Assembly: GCA_965279125.1 (NCBI GenBank)
Contig: CBDIHL010000044.1
Location: forward strand, 1-64,000
DNA length: 64,000 bases
Source: Dinoroseobacter sp965279125
Lineage (GTDB): Bacteria > Pseudomonadota > Alphaproteobacteria > Rhodobacterales > Rhodobacteraceae
Reading direction: 5' to 3'
The notes beneath the pieces are model-generated. The model searched no databases and was not told where the DNA came from. It worked only from the letters and a program-made list of their open reading frames with translations. The position numbers and the translations under genes are program-made. Shown here piece by piece: positions 1 to 8,185 of the stretch; within the stretch, counting starts at the first letter, position 1, and each line of letters starts with the position of its first letter.

Positions 1-295
1 GCTGACCGGCCGCCAGCGCTTTGCGGTAAAACGCGTTCGAGGCCTCAGCCGTCGAAAAGCCCGCATACTGCCGGATCGTCCAGGGGCGCCCCGCATACAT
101 CGTGGCCTTCACCCCGCGCGTATAGGGCTCGAACCCCGGCGCTTCTTCGAGCGCAGGAAGACCCGCGACGTCTTCAGCGGTATAGAGCGGCTGGATCGAG
201 ATCCCTTCGAGCGTCTGCCAGGTCAGATCCTCCAAGGGCCGCCCGCGCAGCTCTTTGGTGGCAAGCTCAGCCCATGCGTTTTTGCCTTTCGTCAT
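1..295 (-). CDS. mcm: Methylmalonyl-CoA mutase, N-terminal part (cut by window edge)
   Basis: Adenosylcobalamin-dependent enzyme that turns methylmalonyl-CoA into succinyl-CoA, the last step of propionyl-CoA assimilation. Only the first 98 residues are visible. They begin MTKGKNAWAELATKEL, followed by TLEGISIQPLYTAED and RPWTIRQYAGFSTAEASN, the N-terminal signature of this family. The cobalamin-binding domain is outside the window. The ATG at 295 has AGAGGA about 7 bases upstream. The sulfotransferase-like frame upstream runs 29 bases into this gene, so the two may share a leftward transcript. With pccA and pccB on the same strand it forms a propionyl-CoA module; no epimerase gene is seen in the window. 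Confidence 0.93.
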   Translation of the reverse strand, partial: MTKGKNAWAELATKELRGRPLEDLTWQTLEGISIQPLYTAEDVAGLPALEEAPGFEPYTRGVKATMYAGRPWTIRQYAGFSTAEASNAFYRKALAAGQ

Positions 296-1207
296 TGTAT
301 CGTCCTCTTCCTGGTCCGTTCGCGCCCGCTATTGCTTGCGCGCCATCGATATATGTTGCCAATCCGTCCGCGCCGCCACGCAGCCATGCCAGATCCTGGG
401 CATAGGCCGAGCGCATCAGGGCCGTCTGAGCGTTGGTGAAAGGATGCCAGCGTCCCACTGCATTGCCCATGCGGGCAAGGGCCGCGTCGGGGCCCCCCTG
501 GTCGTGGATCAGCTTGCGTAAATCCGGGGTCGACAGGCTGGAATTGTGCCATTCGCGGCGCGCCTGAAACGGGCCTTCGACCGCCTGCCCGAAAAGCGGC
601 GCCCAGTTGCAATTCCGGCAACCCGATCAGCGCCTCGAAAGGCCAAACAACCACCTCGGCATTGGGAAATACCGCTGCAACCTGGCGAATGATCCGTGTC
701 CCAGCGCACGGGCTGTGTGGCAATCGAGGCCAAGCCTTCCGCATCCGGCACGCCGTGGCCGCGTTTGATGCAATGGGCGATTTGTGAGGCCCAGTGCCGG
801 TCGTAGCTGCGAATGGCGATCCCGACCCGCGCCGGATGTGGCGAAAACGCCGTTGCGACACGCGCCAACCGCTCGCCCGCATCCGAATAAAGCCGTGCGG
901 TTTCCAGATTGCCCCACATCCCGCCCAGCATGTTTTCTTCCGACACGATCAGCGTGTGGGTGCCATCGGCCTCCAGATCCGTGGCTTGCAGCGCGATACG
1001 CCCACGGGTGCGCGCCGCCAGATGCGCGTCTTCCGGCGTGATCCGGTGTGGCGCGCGCATCAGGCCACGAAACAGCCCCGCGCGCGTCTTGCCCGGCCCC
1101 CAATAGCCAATGCCGTGAGCGCGCAGATGCGCCCGATTGGCCTGCATGAACCGCTGGAACGTGGTCGTTCCCGTGCGATGTGCCCCAATATGGAGAATAA
1201 CGTCCAA
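267..1207 (-). pseudogene. Sulfotransferase-like protein, broken by two frameshifts
   Basis: The intact start reads MDVILHIGAHRTGTTTFQRF, which matches the PAPS-binding 5'-phosphosulfate loop (GxHRTGTT) of the sulfotransferase fold. The protein then continues in a second frame from about 697 (GTRIIRQVAAVFPNAEVVV) and in a third from about 617 (PLFGQAVEGPFQARREWHN), ending at 267. The span is 941 bases, which is two bases over a multiple of three. Removing one base at each junction gives one open frame of 312 codons. The first junction is at a GGG run and the second in a GGCGCC stretch. It is either a recent pseudogene or two sequencing errors. Its end overlaps the mcm start by 29 bases. The substrate is unknown. 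Confidence 0.7.
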
Positions 1208-1376
1208 ACCACACCCCCTCGCCCGGAGGTCGCGTCGCGCGATCCTTTCTTGGGCAGGGTTTCAGCATGCGGGACATCCCTTAAGGTGGGGTTTCGCAGA
1301 AGCGGAGTTAAAAAACATGGTTAAGGGCTTCGCTTTGGCCAAAACCACGCCTATATGCCTGAGGACCGGAGGGCGT

Positions 1377-1823
1377 ATGACCAAAGCATTACCATTTGTT
1401 ATCGCAGCACTTTTTGCATTTTCCACCCCTGCCACCGCGCAGGAAACTGAGGCCGAGCCTGTCCCCGTTTTGCAGGTTTTCGAAGCAGATGCCGTGGATT
1501 TGAACGATTTTCTTTGGGTTGCACGGCCCGTGATCGTCTTTGCCGACACGCCCGCAGACCCGCGCCTGGCCGAGCAGCTGGAGTTGCTCGCCGCCCGACC
1601 CGACCCGCTTTTGGAGCGCGACGTGGTCGTCATCATCGACGCCGACCGCACGATCCGCACGCCCCTGCGCGACCAGCTGCGCCCGCGCGGGTTCATGCTG
1701 GTGATCATGGGCAAAGATGGCGAGGTGGAGCTGCGCAAACCCCGCCCCTGGGACGTACGCGAGATCACCCGGACCATCGACAAGATGCCCCTGCGCCAAC
1801 AGGAAATCCGGGCGGGCGAGTAG
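1377..1823 (+). CDS. DUF4174-type secreted protein
   Basis: 148-residue protein with a cleavable signal peptide (MTKALPFVIAALFAFSTPATA, cut after AxA near residue 21). The mature part resembles DUF4174: a short beta-alpha fold with RPVIVFADTPADPRLAEQLE and RGFMLVIMGKDGEVELRKP, probably periplasmic. The family has no assigned reaction; its fold is reminiscent of thioredoxin-like proteins, but no CxxC motif is present. I chose the ATG at 1377 because GGACCGGAGG lies just upstream and the signal peptide begins there. It is transcribed away from the sulfotransferase-like gene and meets the Y-family polymerase tail to tail, 4 bases apart. Confidence 0.8.
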   Translation: MTKALPFVIAALFAFSTPATAQETEAEPVPVLQVFEADAVDLNDFLWVARPVIVFADTPADPRLAEQLELLAARPDPLLERDVVVIIDADRTIRTPLRDQLRPRGFMLVIMGKDGEVELRKPRPWDVREITRTIDKMPLRQQEIRAGE

Positions 1824-1827
1824 CGCA

Positions 1828-3064
1828 CTATTCGTAAAAGTCTGCGATGTCCGGCACACGCGAAAAGGCAATCTTGGCCCCGGTGAAGGGCACCTGATGC
1901 AAGGGCAAGCGACCAAAGCGCACGGTATCCTTGCCAAATCTCCGGTTCAGCCCGTCCACCGCATGGCACAGCCGTTCTTTGGAGGTCGGCCTGCCCGTCA
2001 GGTCCGGCGAAAACAGATCCCCCACCTTCAAGTCGGATAGATCGCCAAGCATCACGCTGACGGATGCCATCGGAGGCGCGCAGCTCGAAGCCCGCCCATA
2101 ATCTGCCACACCCTTCCAGCAACACGAACGTGTCCTGGGTCGAGGGCATTTGCATAACCCCCACCTGCCGCGGGCCGTCCATTGGGCTTGCCGAGACCGT
2201 CAGCGCGCGCGTGAAACGGCGCTCGCGGCGCAAACGCGCCGCCGCTTTCACAAGCAGGCGTCGGGCGACCAGCCGCGCGCCCTCGGGGGTTTTGTTCGGC
2301 CCGATCAGGCGTTGGCCATGCCCGATGCTCTTGCCGGACGTGCGCGTCCAATCGACAGCCTCTCCATGCAAAGCGCGCAGAACCTTTTCGCCAACGACAC
2401 TGCCCCAGATCGCGCGCGCCTGCTTCGGCTGCAAAGCGTAAAGGGCCTCGACGTCCCGGACGCCCGACTTTTCCAGACGCGCCAGAATACCCTTCGACAC
2501 GCCGGGAATATCCGTGATCGGCAGATGCGCGATTTTGCCCGGCAATGCGTCGGGATGTAGCCAATTGATGCCCAAGGGTTTTTTCATCTCGGCCGCAAGC
2601 TTCGCCAAGAGGACCGACGGCGCGACCCCGACCGAACATTTCATCGCAGGTCCAACATCCCGTAAAATACGGTGCTGCAACGTTTGTGCGATGAGCAATG
2701 CGGTGTCCAAATCCTGCTGTCGCCCGCGCAAAACACAAGAGAACTCGTCCACCGAATGCGCCTGCGCGATTGGCAGCACCGTATCGACCGCCGCGCGGAT
2801 ACGGTGATGATACGCCACGCACACGTCGTGTTGGGCTGCCCGAAATACGATATCGGGACAAAGCGTGCGCGCCTCTCTGGGCCGCGTGCCCATACCAACG
2901 CCCTTCGACTTCGCTTCGATACTGGCCGCGATACAGGCTGCATTGGGCGCGTCGGTTGTCAGTATCCCGACAGGCCGCCCGATCAGGTCCGGCTCCTCGT
3001 TCTGGGCGACCGACGCGAAATAACTGTTCATATCGAAAAACAGGTATTTTACCCGAATCGCCAT
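1828..3064 (-). pseudogene. Y-family (translesion) DNA polymerase, one frameshift near 2060
   Basis: Error-prone polymerase of the UmuC/DinB (IMS) superfamily, expected to copy damaged DNA. Visible motifs are the first catalytic aspartate in FFDMNSYFASVAQ (D11), the second metal site in AHSVDEFSC (D106, E107), and the helix-hairpin-helix region with ITDIPGVSKGILARLE. The little-finger domain starts in this frame (SGKSIGHGQRLIGPNKT) but after about 2060 continues in another frame as SVSVMLGDLSDLKVGDLFSP down to 1828. The total of 1237 bases is one more than a multiple of three; correcting one base gives 411 residues, normal for the family. A LexA-type box lies 36 bases upstream of the ATG, so it is probably SOS-induced. 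It could be a real pseudogene or a sequence error. Confidence 0.82.
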
Positions 3065-3099
3065 CCTGCATCCCCCTTGATATCAGGGGTGAGAGCTTG

Positions 3100-3114
3100 G
3101 AACAAAAAAAGAAC
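3100..3114 (-). promoter_or_regulatory. LexA (SOS) box GTTC-N7-GTTC upstream of the Y-family polymerase
   Basis: Read on the minus strand the site is GTTCTTTTTTTGTTC, an exact match to the direct-repeat LexA operator known from alphaproteobacteria (GTTC-N7-GTTC). It lies 36 bases before the polymerase start codon at 3064, where a promoter would be blocked. A weak inverted repeat (CAGCTTC/GAAGCTG, 3128-3154) directly after the pccA stop may end the pccA transcript just before this promoter. Confidence 0.75.
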
Positions 3115-3154
3115 ATTTGTCCAGACTCAGCTTCTCGTTTTACCCTCGAAGCTG

Positions 3155-5155
3155 TCATTCAAACTCCATAATCACTTCGTCCACCGCCAAGCTGTCCCCG
3201 GCCCCGGCGTTTATCTTTGCGACCGTGCCTTTGCGCTCGGCCCGCAGGATGTTTTCCATCTTCATCGCCTCAATAGTGCACAGCGCTTGGCCCTCCTGGA
3301 CCTCTTCGCCCTCGCTCACATCCAGCTTCACCACCAGACCCGGCATCGGGCACAAGAGCAGCTTGGAGGTGTCCGGCGGCAGTTTCTCGGGCATCAGTGC
3401 CGCCAATTCGGCCTGACGCGGACTGCGCACGCTGACAGCCAGATCGGCCCCGCGCGCCCGCACCCGGAACCCACCGGAGGTTTTGCCGACCTTGAAGATG
3501 AACCCCTCGCCACCAATCGTGAACCGCGCGAGGCTGTTGCCCGGCGTCCAATCGCTGGCCACGCGGTGGCTCGTCCCATCGGCAAACGAGACGGTGGACC
3601 CGTCTGCATCCGCAGCAATCTTCACCTCATACTGCGCACCCTGAAGCCCAACGACCCAATCAGTCCCGACCACGCGCTCATGATTGCCCATTGTGCCGGA
3701 AATACGCGCACGCCGGATTTCGGCCACGCGGTACATCGCCGCCGAGCACGCCGCCAGCTTGCGCAGATCGCCGTCGCCCAGCGAGGCCCCTTCGAACCCT
3801 TCGGGGTATTCTTCTTCGATAAAGGCCGTGGTGATGTTGCCCGATACGAACCGCTCGTGATCCATCACAGCACTTAGGAACGGCAGGTTATGGCCGATCC
3901 CTTCAACCTCGAACGCATCAAGCGCATGGCGCATCTCGTCAATCGCGGCCCCCCGCGAAGGCGCCCATGTGCACAGCTTCGCGATCATCGGATCGTAATA
4001 CATCGAAATCTCGCCGCCTTCGAACACACCGGTGTCGTTACGCACGGCATGGGTCTCAAGGGCTACCTCCTCTGGCGGGCGATACTTCACCAAACGGCCA
4101 ATCGAAGGCAGAAAGTTGCGATACGGGTCTTCCGCATAAAGACGACTCTCGATGGCCCAGCCGTTGATGCCGACGTCTTCTTGCTTGATCTGGAGCGTCT
4201 CGCCGTAAGCCACGCGGATCATCTGCTCGACCAGATCGATGCCGGTGATCAACTCGGTCACGGGGTGTTCCACCTGAAGGCGCGTGTTCATCTCCAGAAA
4301 GTAGAAATTCTTGTCGCCGTCGACGATGAACTCCACCGTGCCAGCACTCGAATAATCCACGGCGGCGGCCAAGGCACAAGACTGCTCGCCCATGGCCTTG
4401 CGCGTGGCCTCGTCGAGGAAGGGCGACGGGGCCTCCTCGATGACCTTCTGGTTCCGGCGCTGGATGGAGCATTCGCGCTCGTTGAGATAGATCGTGTTGC
4501 CGTGGCTATCGGCGAGGACCTGAATCTCGATATGGCGCGGTTGGGTGACGAACTTCTCGATGAAGATGCGGTCGTCGCCAAAGCTGCTCGCGGCCTCATT
4601 CTTCGAACTCTGAAACCCCTCGCGCGCCTCTGCGTCATTCCACGCGATCCGCATGCCCTTGCCGCCGCCGCCAGCGCTGGCCTTGATCATCACTGGATAG
4701 CCAACCTGGTTGGAGATTTTCACCGCCTCTTCGGCATCCTCGATCAGGCCCATATAGCCCGGAACGGTGCTGACCCCGGCCTCAGCGGCGAGTTTCTTCG
4801 AGGTGATCTTGTCTCCCATCGCCTCGATCGCCCCAACAGGCGGGCCGATGAAGGCGACACCAGCGGCCTGCAAAGCCTCGGCGAATTTGGGGTTCTCGGA
4901 CAAGAAGCCATAGCCCGGATGCACCGCCTGCGCGCCGGTCTGTTTGATCGCGTCCATGATCTTGTCGATGATGATATAGGACTGATTGGCGGGGGGCGGG
5001 CCGATATGGACGGCCTCATCGGCCATCGACACATGCAGCGCGTTCTTGTCGGCGTCGGAATAGACCGCAACCGTCTTGATGCCCATCTTGCGGGCGGTCT
5101 TGATCACGCGGCAGGCAATCTCGCCACGGTTGGCAATCAGGATTTTCTCAAACAT
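3155..5155 (-). CDS. pccA: Propionyl-CoA carboxylase, biotin-carrying alpha subunit
   Basis: Carboxylates biotin with ATP and bicarbonate and hands the carboxyl group to the beta subunit, making methylmalonyl-CoA. 666 residues. Order of domains: biotin carboxylase N-terminal part (MFEKILIANRGEIACRVIKT, residues 1-110), ATP-grasp (about 115-325, with the glycine-rich KASAGGGGKGMRI), biotin carboxylase C-terminal part (335-445, EMNTRLQVEHPVTE just before it), a BT linker domain, and a biotinyl domain with EAMKMEN (biotinylated lysine about residue 632). I start at the ATG at 5155, where the family begins; an upstream in-frame extension is not conserved-looking. pccB lies 3.9 kb upstream on the same strand. 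No TTTGCAAA site is visible directly upstream, unlike pccB. Confidence 0.96.
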   Translation of the reverse strand: MFEKILIANRGEIACRVIKTARKMGIKTVAVYSDADKNALHVSMADEAVHIGPPPANQSYIIIDKIMDAIKQTGAQAVHPGYGFLSENPKFAEALQAAGVAFIGPPVGAIEAMGDKITSKKLAAEAGVSTVPGYMGLIEDAEEAVKISNQVGYPVMIKASAGGGGKGMRIAWNDAEAREGFQSSKNEAASSFGDDRIFIEKFVTQPRHIEIQVLADSHGNTIYLNERECSIQRRNQKVIEEAPSPFLDEATRKAMGEQSCALAAAVDYSSAGTVEFIVDGDKNFYFLEMNTRLQVEHPVTELITGIDLVEQMIRVAYGETLQIKQEDVGINGWAIESRLYAEDPYRNFLPSIGRLVKYRPPEEVALETHAVRNDTGVFEGGEISMYYDPMIAKLCTWAPSRGAAIDEMRHALDAFEVEGIGHNLPFLSAVMDHERFVSGNITTAFIEEEYPEGFEGASLGDGDLRKLAACSAAMYRVAEIRRARISGTMGNHERVVGTDWVVGLQGAQYEVKIAADADGSTVSFADGTSHRVASDWTPGNSLARFTIGGEGFIFKVGKTSGGFRVRARGADLAVSVRSPRQAELAALMPEKLPPDTSKLLLCPMPGLVVKLDVSEGEEVQEGQALCTIEAMKMENILRAERKGTVAKINAGAGDSLAVDEVIMEFE

Positions 5156-5171
5156 GGGCGGCGGTCCTTTG

Positions 5172-5193
5172 GGATATTTGGCAACAAAAAAGG
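5172..5193 (+). repeat. Copy of the dispersed GRRTATTT motif
   Basis: GGATATTTGGCAACAAAAAA and the next bases match a 22-base motif that recurs at least eight times in the window (other copies near 19953, 22393, 31461, 36675, 38047, 42514 and 47721). This copy lies 17 bases upstream of the pccA start, pointing away from it. It is one of the weaker copies. Confidence 0.4.
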
Positions 5194-5292
5194 CCCGCGC
5201 AGCACAAATAGCTGGCAGGCAGGCATAACAACGCACCGCGCGAGGCAGGCCCCGTGCGATGCGGTGAATTAGATTTGGCTAGGGTTGTGAGA

Positions 5293-5496
5293 CTAGCGGC
5301 AAACGCCGAAGTCGTCGCACAGCGCGCCCGCGGCAGCCCCCGCGGCAGCACCTGTGACGACGTTGCCGCCAAGCGCTGCTGCACCAACTGCACCCACGCC
5401 CGCGCCAACGGCAGCGCGCTGTCCGTCAGGCGACATTTGGCACCCGGCAAGGATTGCCAGACTGCTAGCGGCGATAAGAATTTTGATCGATGGCAT
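5293..5496 (-). CDS. Small glycine-zipper lipoprotein
   Basis: 67-residue protein with a lipoprotein signal: MPSIKILIAASSLAILAGC, lipobox LAGC with the lipidated cysteine at residue 19. The mature part (QRAAVGAGVGAVGAAALGG, then TGAAAGAAAGALCDD) is a glycine/alanine zipper that would form a hairpin in or on a membrane, as in small outer-membrane Gly-zipper lipoproteins. GGGAGAG lies just upstream of the ATG at 5496. It sits between pccA and an unknown gene on the same strand. No specific function can be assigned. Confidence 0.8.
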   Translation of the reverse strand: MPSIKILIAASSLAILAGCQMSPDGQRAAVGAGVGAVGAAALGGNVVTGAAAGAAAGALCDDFGVCR

Positions 5497-5623
5497 GTTT
5501 GCTCTCCCGATGAACTGCTCTGCGCGTAGCTTGCCCCGGCTGGCGCACACCAAGCAAGGGGAATCGCGCGCGCCCTTGCCCCATAGGCGGGCGCTTGCCG
5601 GATCGGGTTGCGCGCGCGGTCCA

Positions 5624-5995
5624 TCACCATGCCTCATCCGCGAAAAGCTGCGGGAAGCTGGCGCGCGCCGCTTTGTAGTCGATGCGCAGCAAAGCCTCGT
5701 AGCTGGCCGGGTCAAACGGATCTTCGGCCGGGAAAACCTCTGCCTCGAACAGCCAGCTCAGACGGCCTGCATCGAGGTTGCCGCGCTCGAACGGGTCTTC
5801 GCCGAATTGGTGCAGCAGGGCCTCCATGAAGCCCTCATCGGCGCGCCGGTCCGCAGGCTTGCGGTCTGGATGACGTTTGCGCGCAACCAAGGGTGTCGCC
5901 CCTTTGGGGTTCGCGCGGCGCAGGGTAAATTGGAAATCGGTGCCGGCAAGCCGTCCGGGGAAGCCCCGATGCTTGGCCATGTAAGGAAGCGCCAT
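5624..5995 (-). CDS. Conserved-looking protein of unknown function, 123 aa
   Basis: Soluble protein beginning MALPYMAKHRGFPGRLAGTD with a basic N-terminal half and an acidic, aromatic C-terminal half (FEAEVFPAEDPFDPASYEA). No signal peptide or membrane segment is seen. The start has a strong ribosome site (AGGAGGG, 5 bases upstream). I do not recognise a family. It lies between two small lipoprotein genes within the pccB-pccA interval and on the same strand, so it may be cotranscribed, but nothing in the sequence ties it to propionate metabolism. Confidence 0.65.
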   Translation of the reverse strand: MALPYMAKHRGFPGRLAGTDFQFTLRRANPKGATPLVARKRHPDRKPADRRADEGFMEALLHQFGEDPFERGNLDAGRLSWLFEAEVFPAEDPFDPASYEALLRIDYKAARASFPQLFADEAW

Positions 5996-6029
5996 CAGAT
6001 CCCTCCTGCGGCTGGGAGGGGATGGGAGC

Positions 6030-6051
6030 GGGGCGCGCCGGAACGCGCCCC
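6030..6051. terminator. GC-rich hairpin after the small lipoprotein gene
   Basis: Perfect 8-bp stem GGGGCGCG/CGCGCCCC with a 6-base loop. It lies 7 bases past the stop of the lipoprotein gene at 6059. There is no U tract on the minus strand; on the plus strand GTTTGGTTT follows. It may act as a 3'-end stabiliser or weak terminator. Confidence 0.4.
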
Positions 6052-6058
6052 GTTTGGT

Positions 6059-6205
6059 TTAGCGGTACTTGCCGGTGAAGACAGGCTGCGCGGGCACTGG
6101 GGCCGGGTCGACAAAGACGACCTCTTCCGTGGGTGCCGAGCCGCCGCAAGCGGACAAGAAGCCAACGAGCCCGAGGGCCGCGACGAGTTTAAGGGTGTTC
6201 GACAT
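6059..6205 (-). CDS. Small lipoprotein, 48 aa
   Basis: Short reading frame MSNTLKLVAALGLVGFLSAC followed by GGSAPTEEVVFVDPAPVPAQ and a basic end. The lipobox LSAC puts the lipidated cysteine at residue 20, leaving a 29-residue acidic, proline-rich tail. Length and layout are like other small Rhodobacterales lipoproteins of unknown role. It starts at the ATG at 6205; TAGGACT upstream is a moderate ribosome site. Codon use (strong GC3) fits its neighbours. It could be a murein- or outer-membrane-attached structural peptide, but that is inference. Confidence 0.7.
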   Translation of the reverse strand: MSNTLKLVAALGLVGFLSACGGSAPTEEVVFVDPAPVPAQPVFTGKYR

Positions 6206-6410
6206 GGTATAGTCCTACCTAAATGACGGCGCGCCTTGAGGCCTCGGTCTAAGTGGGGGGGCCGCGACGCGCTTCTTGACGAGATACAGATCCCCTTGGA
6301 GAGATCGACATCAAGAATACCCCATAAATCACAGCAAATAAACGATTTATTGACTTGCCAACAGACTTGCCCACAGGTTTGTCCACATACCGCTATATCT
6401 AGAGAGCGCA

Positions 6411-6788
6411 TTAGAAAAACTCCAATATGCAGCGTCCATCCGCAACGCGAAATTCCGAAATATACTGTGTCGCCTGCGTGTCAGGCGTGCCGCGCGGCAC
6501 CGGGCGGTCCATCATCACCACAAGGATATGGGACGCGTCACTGCCCGCCAAAGCGCGCACCGGAAGGCCCAGGGCCGCGCAGATCACCTCGAAATCGGCC
6601 TCTACCGCGTCATAGCTCAGCGCTGCCCCATTGCGGGCAATCTGGGGCGTCAGCGTGCGGATCACGAGGGTGGACTGGCCCGCCTGATCTTCCCAAAGCA
6701 TGTCCAGCACCCGCAGCGGCTGGCCACTTGGCACCACCAGATCGGCCTGCGCCGGAAAGGCAAAGGAGGTCGCGGCAAGCAGCGCCAT
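6411..6788 (-). CDS. Secreted protein of unknown function (possibly DUF6497)
   Basis: 125 residues with an N-terminal signal peptide (MALLAATSFAFPAQA, cut after AQA). The mature part has GQPLRVLDMLWEDQAGQSTL, LPVRALAGSDASHILVVMMD and a C-terminal QYISEFRVADGRCILEFF; it may belong to the alphaproteobacterial family DUF6497, but I am not certain. An in-frame ATG at 6935 would add 49 residues and couple it to the gene upstream; I prefer 6788 because a perfect terminator hairpin (6817-6842) lies inside that extension and the signal peptide starts at 6788. The ribosome site is weak. Confidence 0.6.
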   Translation of the reverse strand: MALLAATSFAFPAQADLVVPSGQPLRVLDMLWEDQAGQSTLVIRTLTPQIARNGAALSYDAVEADFEVICAALGLPVRALAGSDASHILVVMMDRPVPRGTPDTQATQYISEFRVADGRCILEFF

Positions 6789-6816
6789 CAGGGTCGTTTT
6801 GACTTTCGAAGAAACA

Positions 6817-6842
6817 ACGGGTCCGGCCGAAACCGGACCCGT
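6817..6842 (-). terminator. Rho-independent terminator ending the pccB-downstream gene chain
   Basis: On the minus strand ACGGGTCCGG, loop TTTCGG, CCGGACCCGT, then TTGTTTCTT. The 10-bp stem is perfect and the U-rich tail is on the minus strand only. It lies 97 bases past the stop of the gene at 6939 and about 29 bases before the preferred start at 6788, so it could also act as an attenuator for that gene. Confidence 0.65.
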
Positions 6843-6938
6843 GACCAGCGCCGTACCGCACCCCAAGCCACGCGTGTTCTCGCGTGCTCCTCCCTCGGTC
6901 TTGCGGTCGCGCCGTATGCGAATCTCTGTCGTCATGTT

Positions 6939-7334
6939 CTAATCCACAGGCTCTATGTGACGCAATGCCCTAGCGGCACCTCGCGCACTGGTTGCGCCAA
7001 CAGGACGGGAATTCCGCATCCAGCGCTGGATATGCGCAGGGTCTTGCAGCAGCGCCTCGACACGCGCGCACAACTCTGGGTTAACCTTTGCGTCAACCTG
7101 ACCGCCTGCACGCACAGCAACGCCGCCCTCTATCTCGCGCACCTCAACCACAGGCGAGAAACCCCGCTGGCCTTGCAAGGCGCGCCACAGGTCTTGGCGA
7201 ATTTGATGCGCAAGCCGCCCCCTGCGGGCAGGCGGAAACGCGGCCTCAGCCACCACATCAAAGCGCGGCGGAAGACGGCGGGCGACGGTCAGAGTGTCTC
7301 CGTTGCGCAGGATGTGAAAGCCACGGGTTGTCAT
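6939..7334 (-). CDS. Protein of unknown function, 131 aa, translationally coupled
   Basis: Starts MTTRGFHILRNGDTLTVARR; a soluble, arginine-rich protein with VVAEAAFPPARRGRLAHQIR and FSPVVEVREIEGGVAVRAGG. No membrane segment or known motif is visible. Its ATG overlaps the TGA of the preceding gene as ATGA (7331-7334), a classic coupling arrangement, and it is the last gene before the terminator at 6817. Function unknown; the tight overlap suggests it is made with, and perhaps binds, the 284-residue membrane protein before it. Confidence 0.65.
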   Translation of the reverse strand: MTTRGFHILRNGDTLTVARRLPPRFDVVAEAAFPPARRGRLAHQIRQDLWRALQGQRGFSPVVEVREIEGGVAVRAGGQVDAKVNPELCARVEALLQDPAHIQRWMRNSRPVGATSARGAARALRHIEPVD

Positions 7335-8185
7335 AGTCGAAGCGGCTCCCCTTCGGCCACGCATGTCCCGCTCGAATAGTCAAAGAACTGGATCATACCC
7401 GCACCGTCGAAGCCATCAACGGTGCTTAGGCCGGGTGCCGCTTCACCGGAAAAAATCACACCAATTTTAGTCGTCTCCTCTGGCAGAAAGCCCGTGTAAT
7501 CAAACAAGTAAGCGCGGCAGCCTGCTTCAAACGGCAATGGTGGCACCACCTTGCCAAAGCGGCTTGCAAAGATGATCGCGGCTTGCGCTTTATCTGCGGG
7601 CATTCCAGTCAATTCGTTCATGCCAACAACGGCCCATTGTTCCAACGCGCCCGGATATGTCGAGTAGGTCAGCGTGCCAAAATCTTCTGTTTGCGGGCAT
7701 GCCCCATTTTCGATCCAGATATCTGACTTGCGCCCGCCTAACATCTCGCCCGTCAAGCGCCCGTTGTCGTCAACCTCCCAGAACCAAAGCGCCAGTCGAA
7801 ACAGGCCTGCGCGCTCGGTCGGGCGTTCCGGCATCTCGCGCATATTGGTCAGGATGCTGCCACAGGCTGCCCTGAATATCTCCAGCAAGTCGGCATCGCG
7901 AAGTCGAGCGCTTGAGCGCGTCATAACCAACCCTCCGGACAGTTCAAACTCTCCGTCAAACTCTCGCCAAGCACGGTCCGTGAACTCGAAGGAAGAGCCA
8001 AGTGCCATGACCGACAAGCGGTTCTCAAGCATCGCCAAAGTGCCCGTCTCGGAAACGGTGGGGCGCCAGATCAAGGCAACTGCCAAAGCGATAGCCACCC
8101 CCCCAAGCACAGCCAGCCAAATGACCGGTCCCCGAGAGCGAGGCGGCGGACGGCTGGGCGTCAGATCAGGGTTAAAGTCGCTCAT
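7331..8185 (-). CDS. Single-pass membrane protein of unknown function, 284 aa
   Basis: N-terminal cytoplasmic tail MSDFNPDLTPSRPPPRSRGP, one membrane segment (VIWLAVLGGVAIALAVALIW, about residues 21-40), then a periplasmic domain of some 240 residues with four cysteines that could form disulfides (AACGSIL, NGACPQT, EAGCRAY, SGTCVAE). I do not recognise a family. The start overlaps the RidA-family stop as ATGA (8182-8185) and its own stop overlaps the next start the same way, so three genes in a row are coupled. The envelope location is inference from topology. Confidence 0.7.
   Translation of the reverse strand: MSDFNPDLTPSRPPPRSRGPVIWLAVLGGVAIALAVALIWRPTVSETGTLAMLENRLSVMALGSSFEFTDRAWREFDGEFELSGGLVMTRSSARLRDADLLEIFRAACGSILTNMREMPERPTERAGLFRLALWFWEVDDNGRLTGEMLGGRKSDIWIENGACPQTEDFGTLTYSTYPGALEQWAVVGMNELTGMPADKAQAAIIFASRFGKVVPPLPFEAGCRAYLFDYTGFLPEETTKIGVIFSGEAAPGLSTVDGFDGAGMIQFFDYSSGTCVAEGEPLRL

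Noticed and set aside
3890..5272. A 460-codon open frame opposite pccA
   Set aside because: Antisense shadow of a strongly conserved gene; composition and lack of motifs argue against coding.
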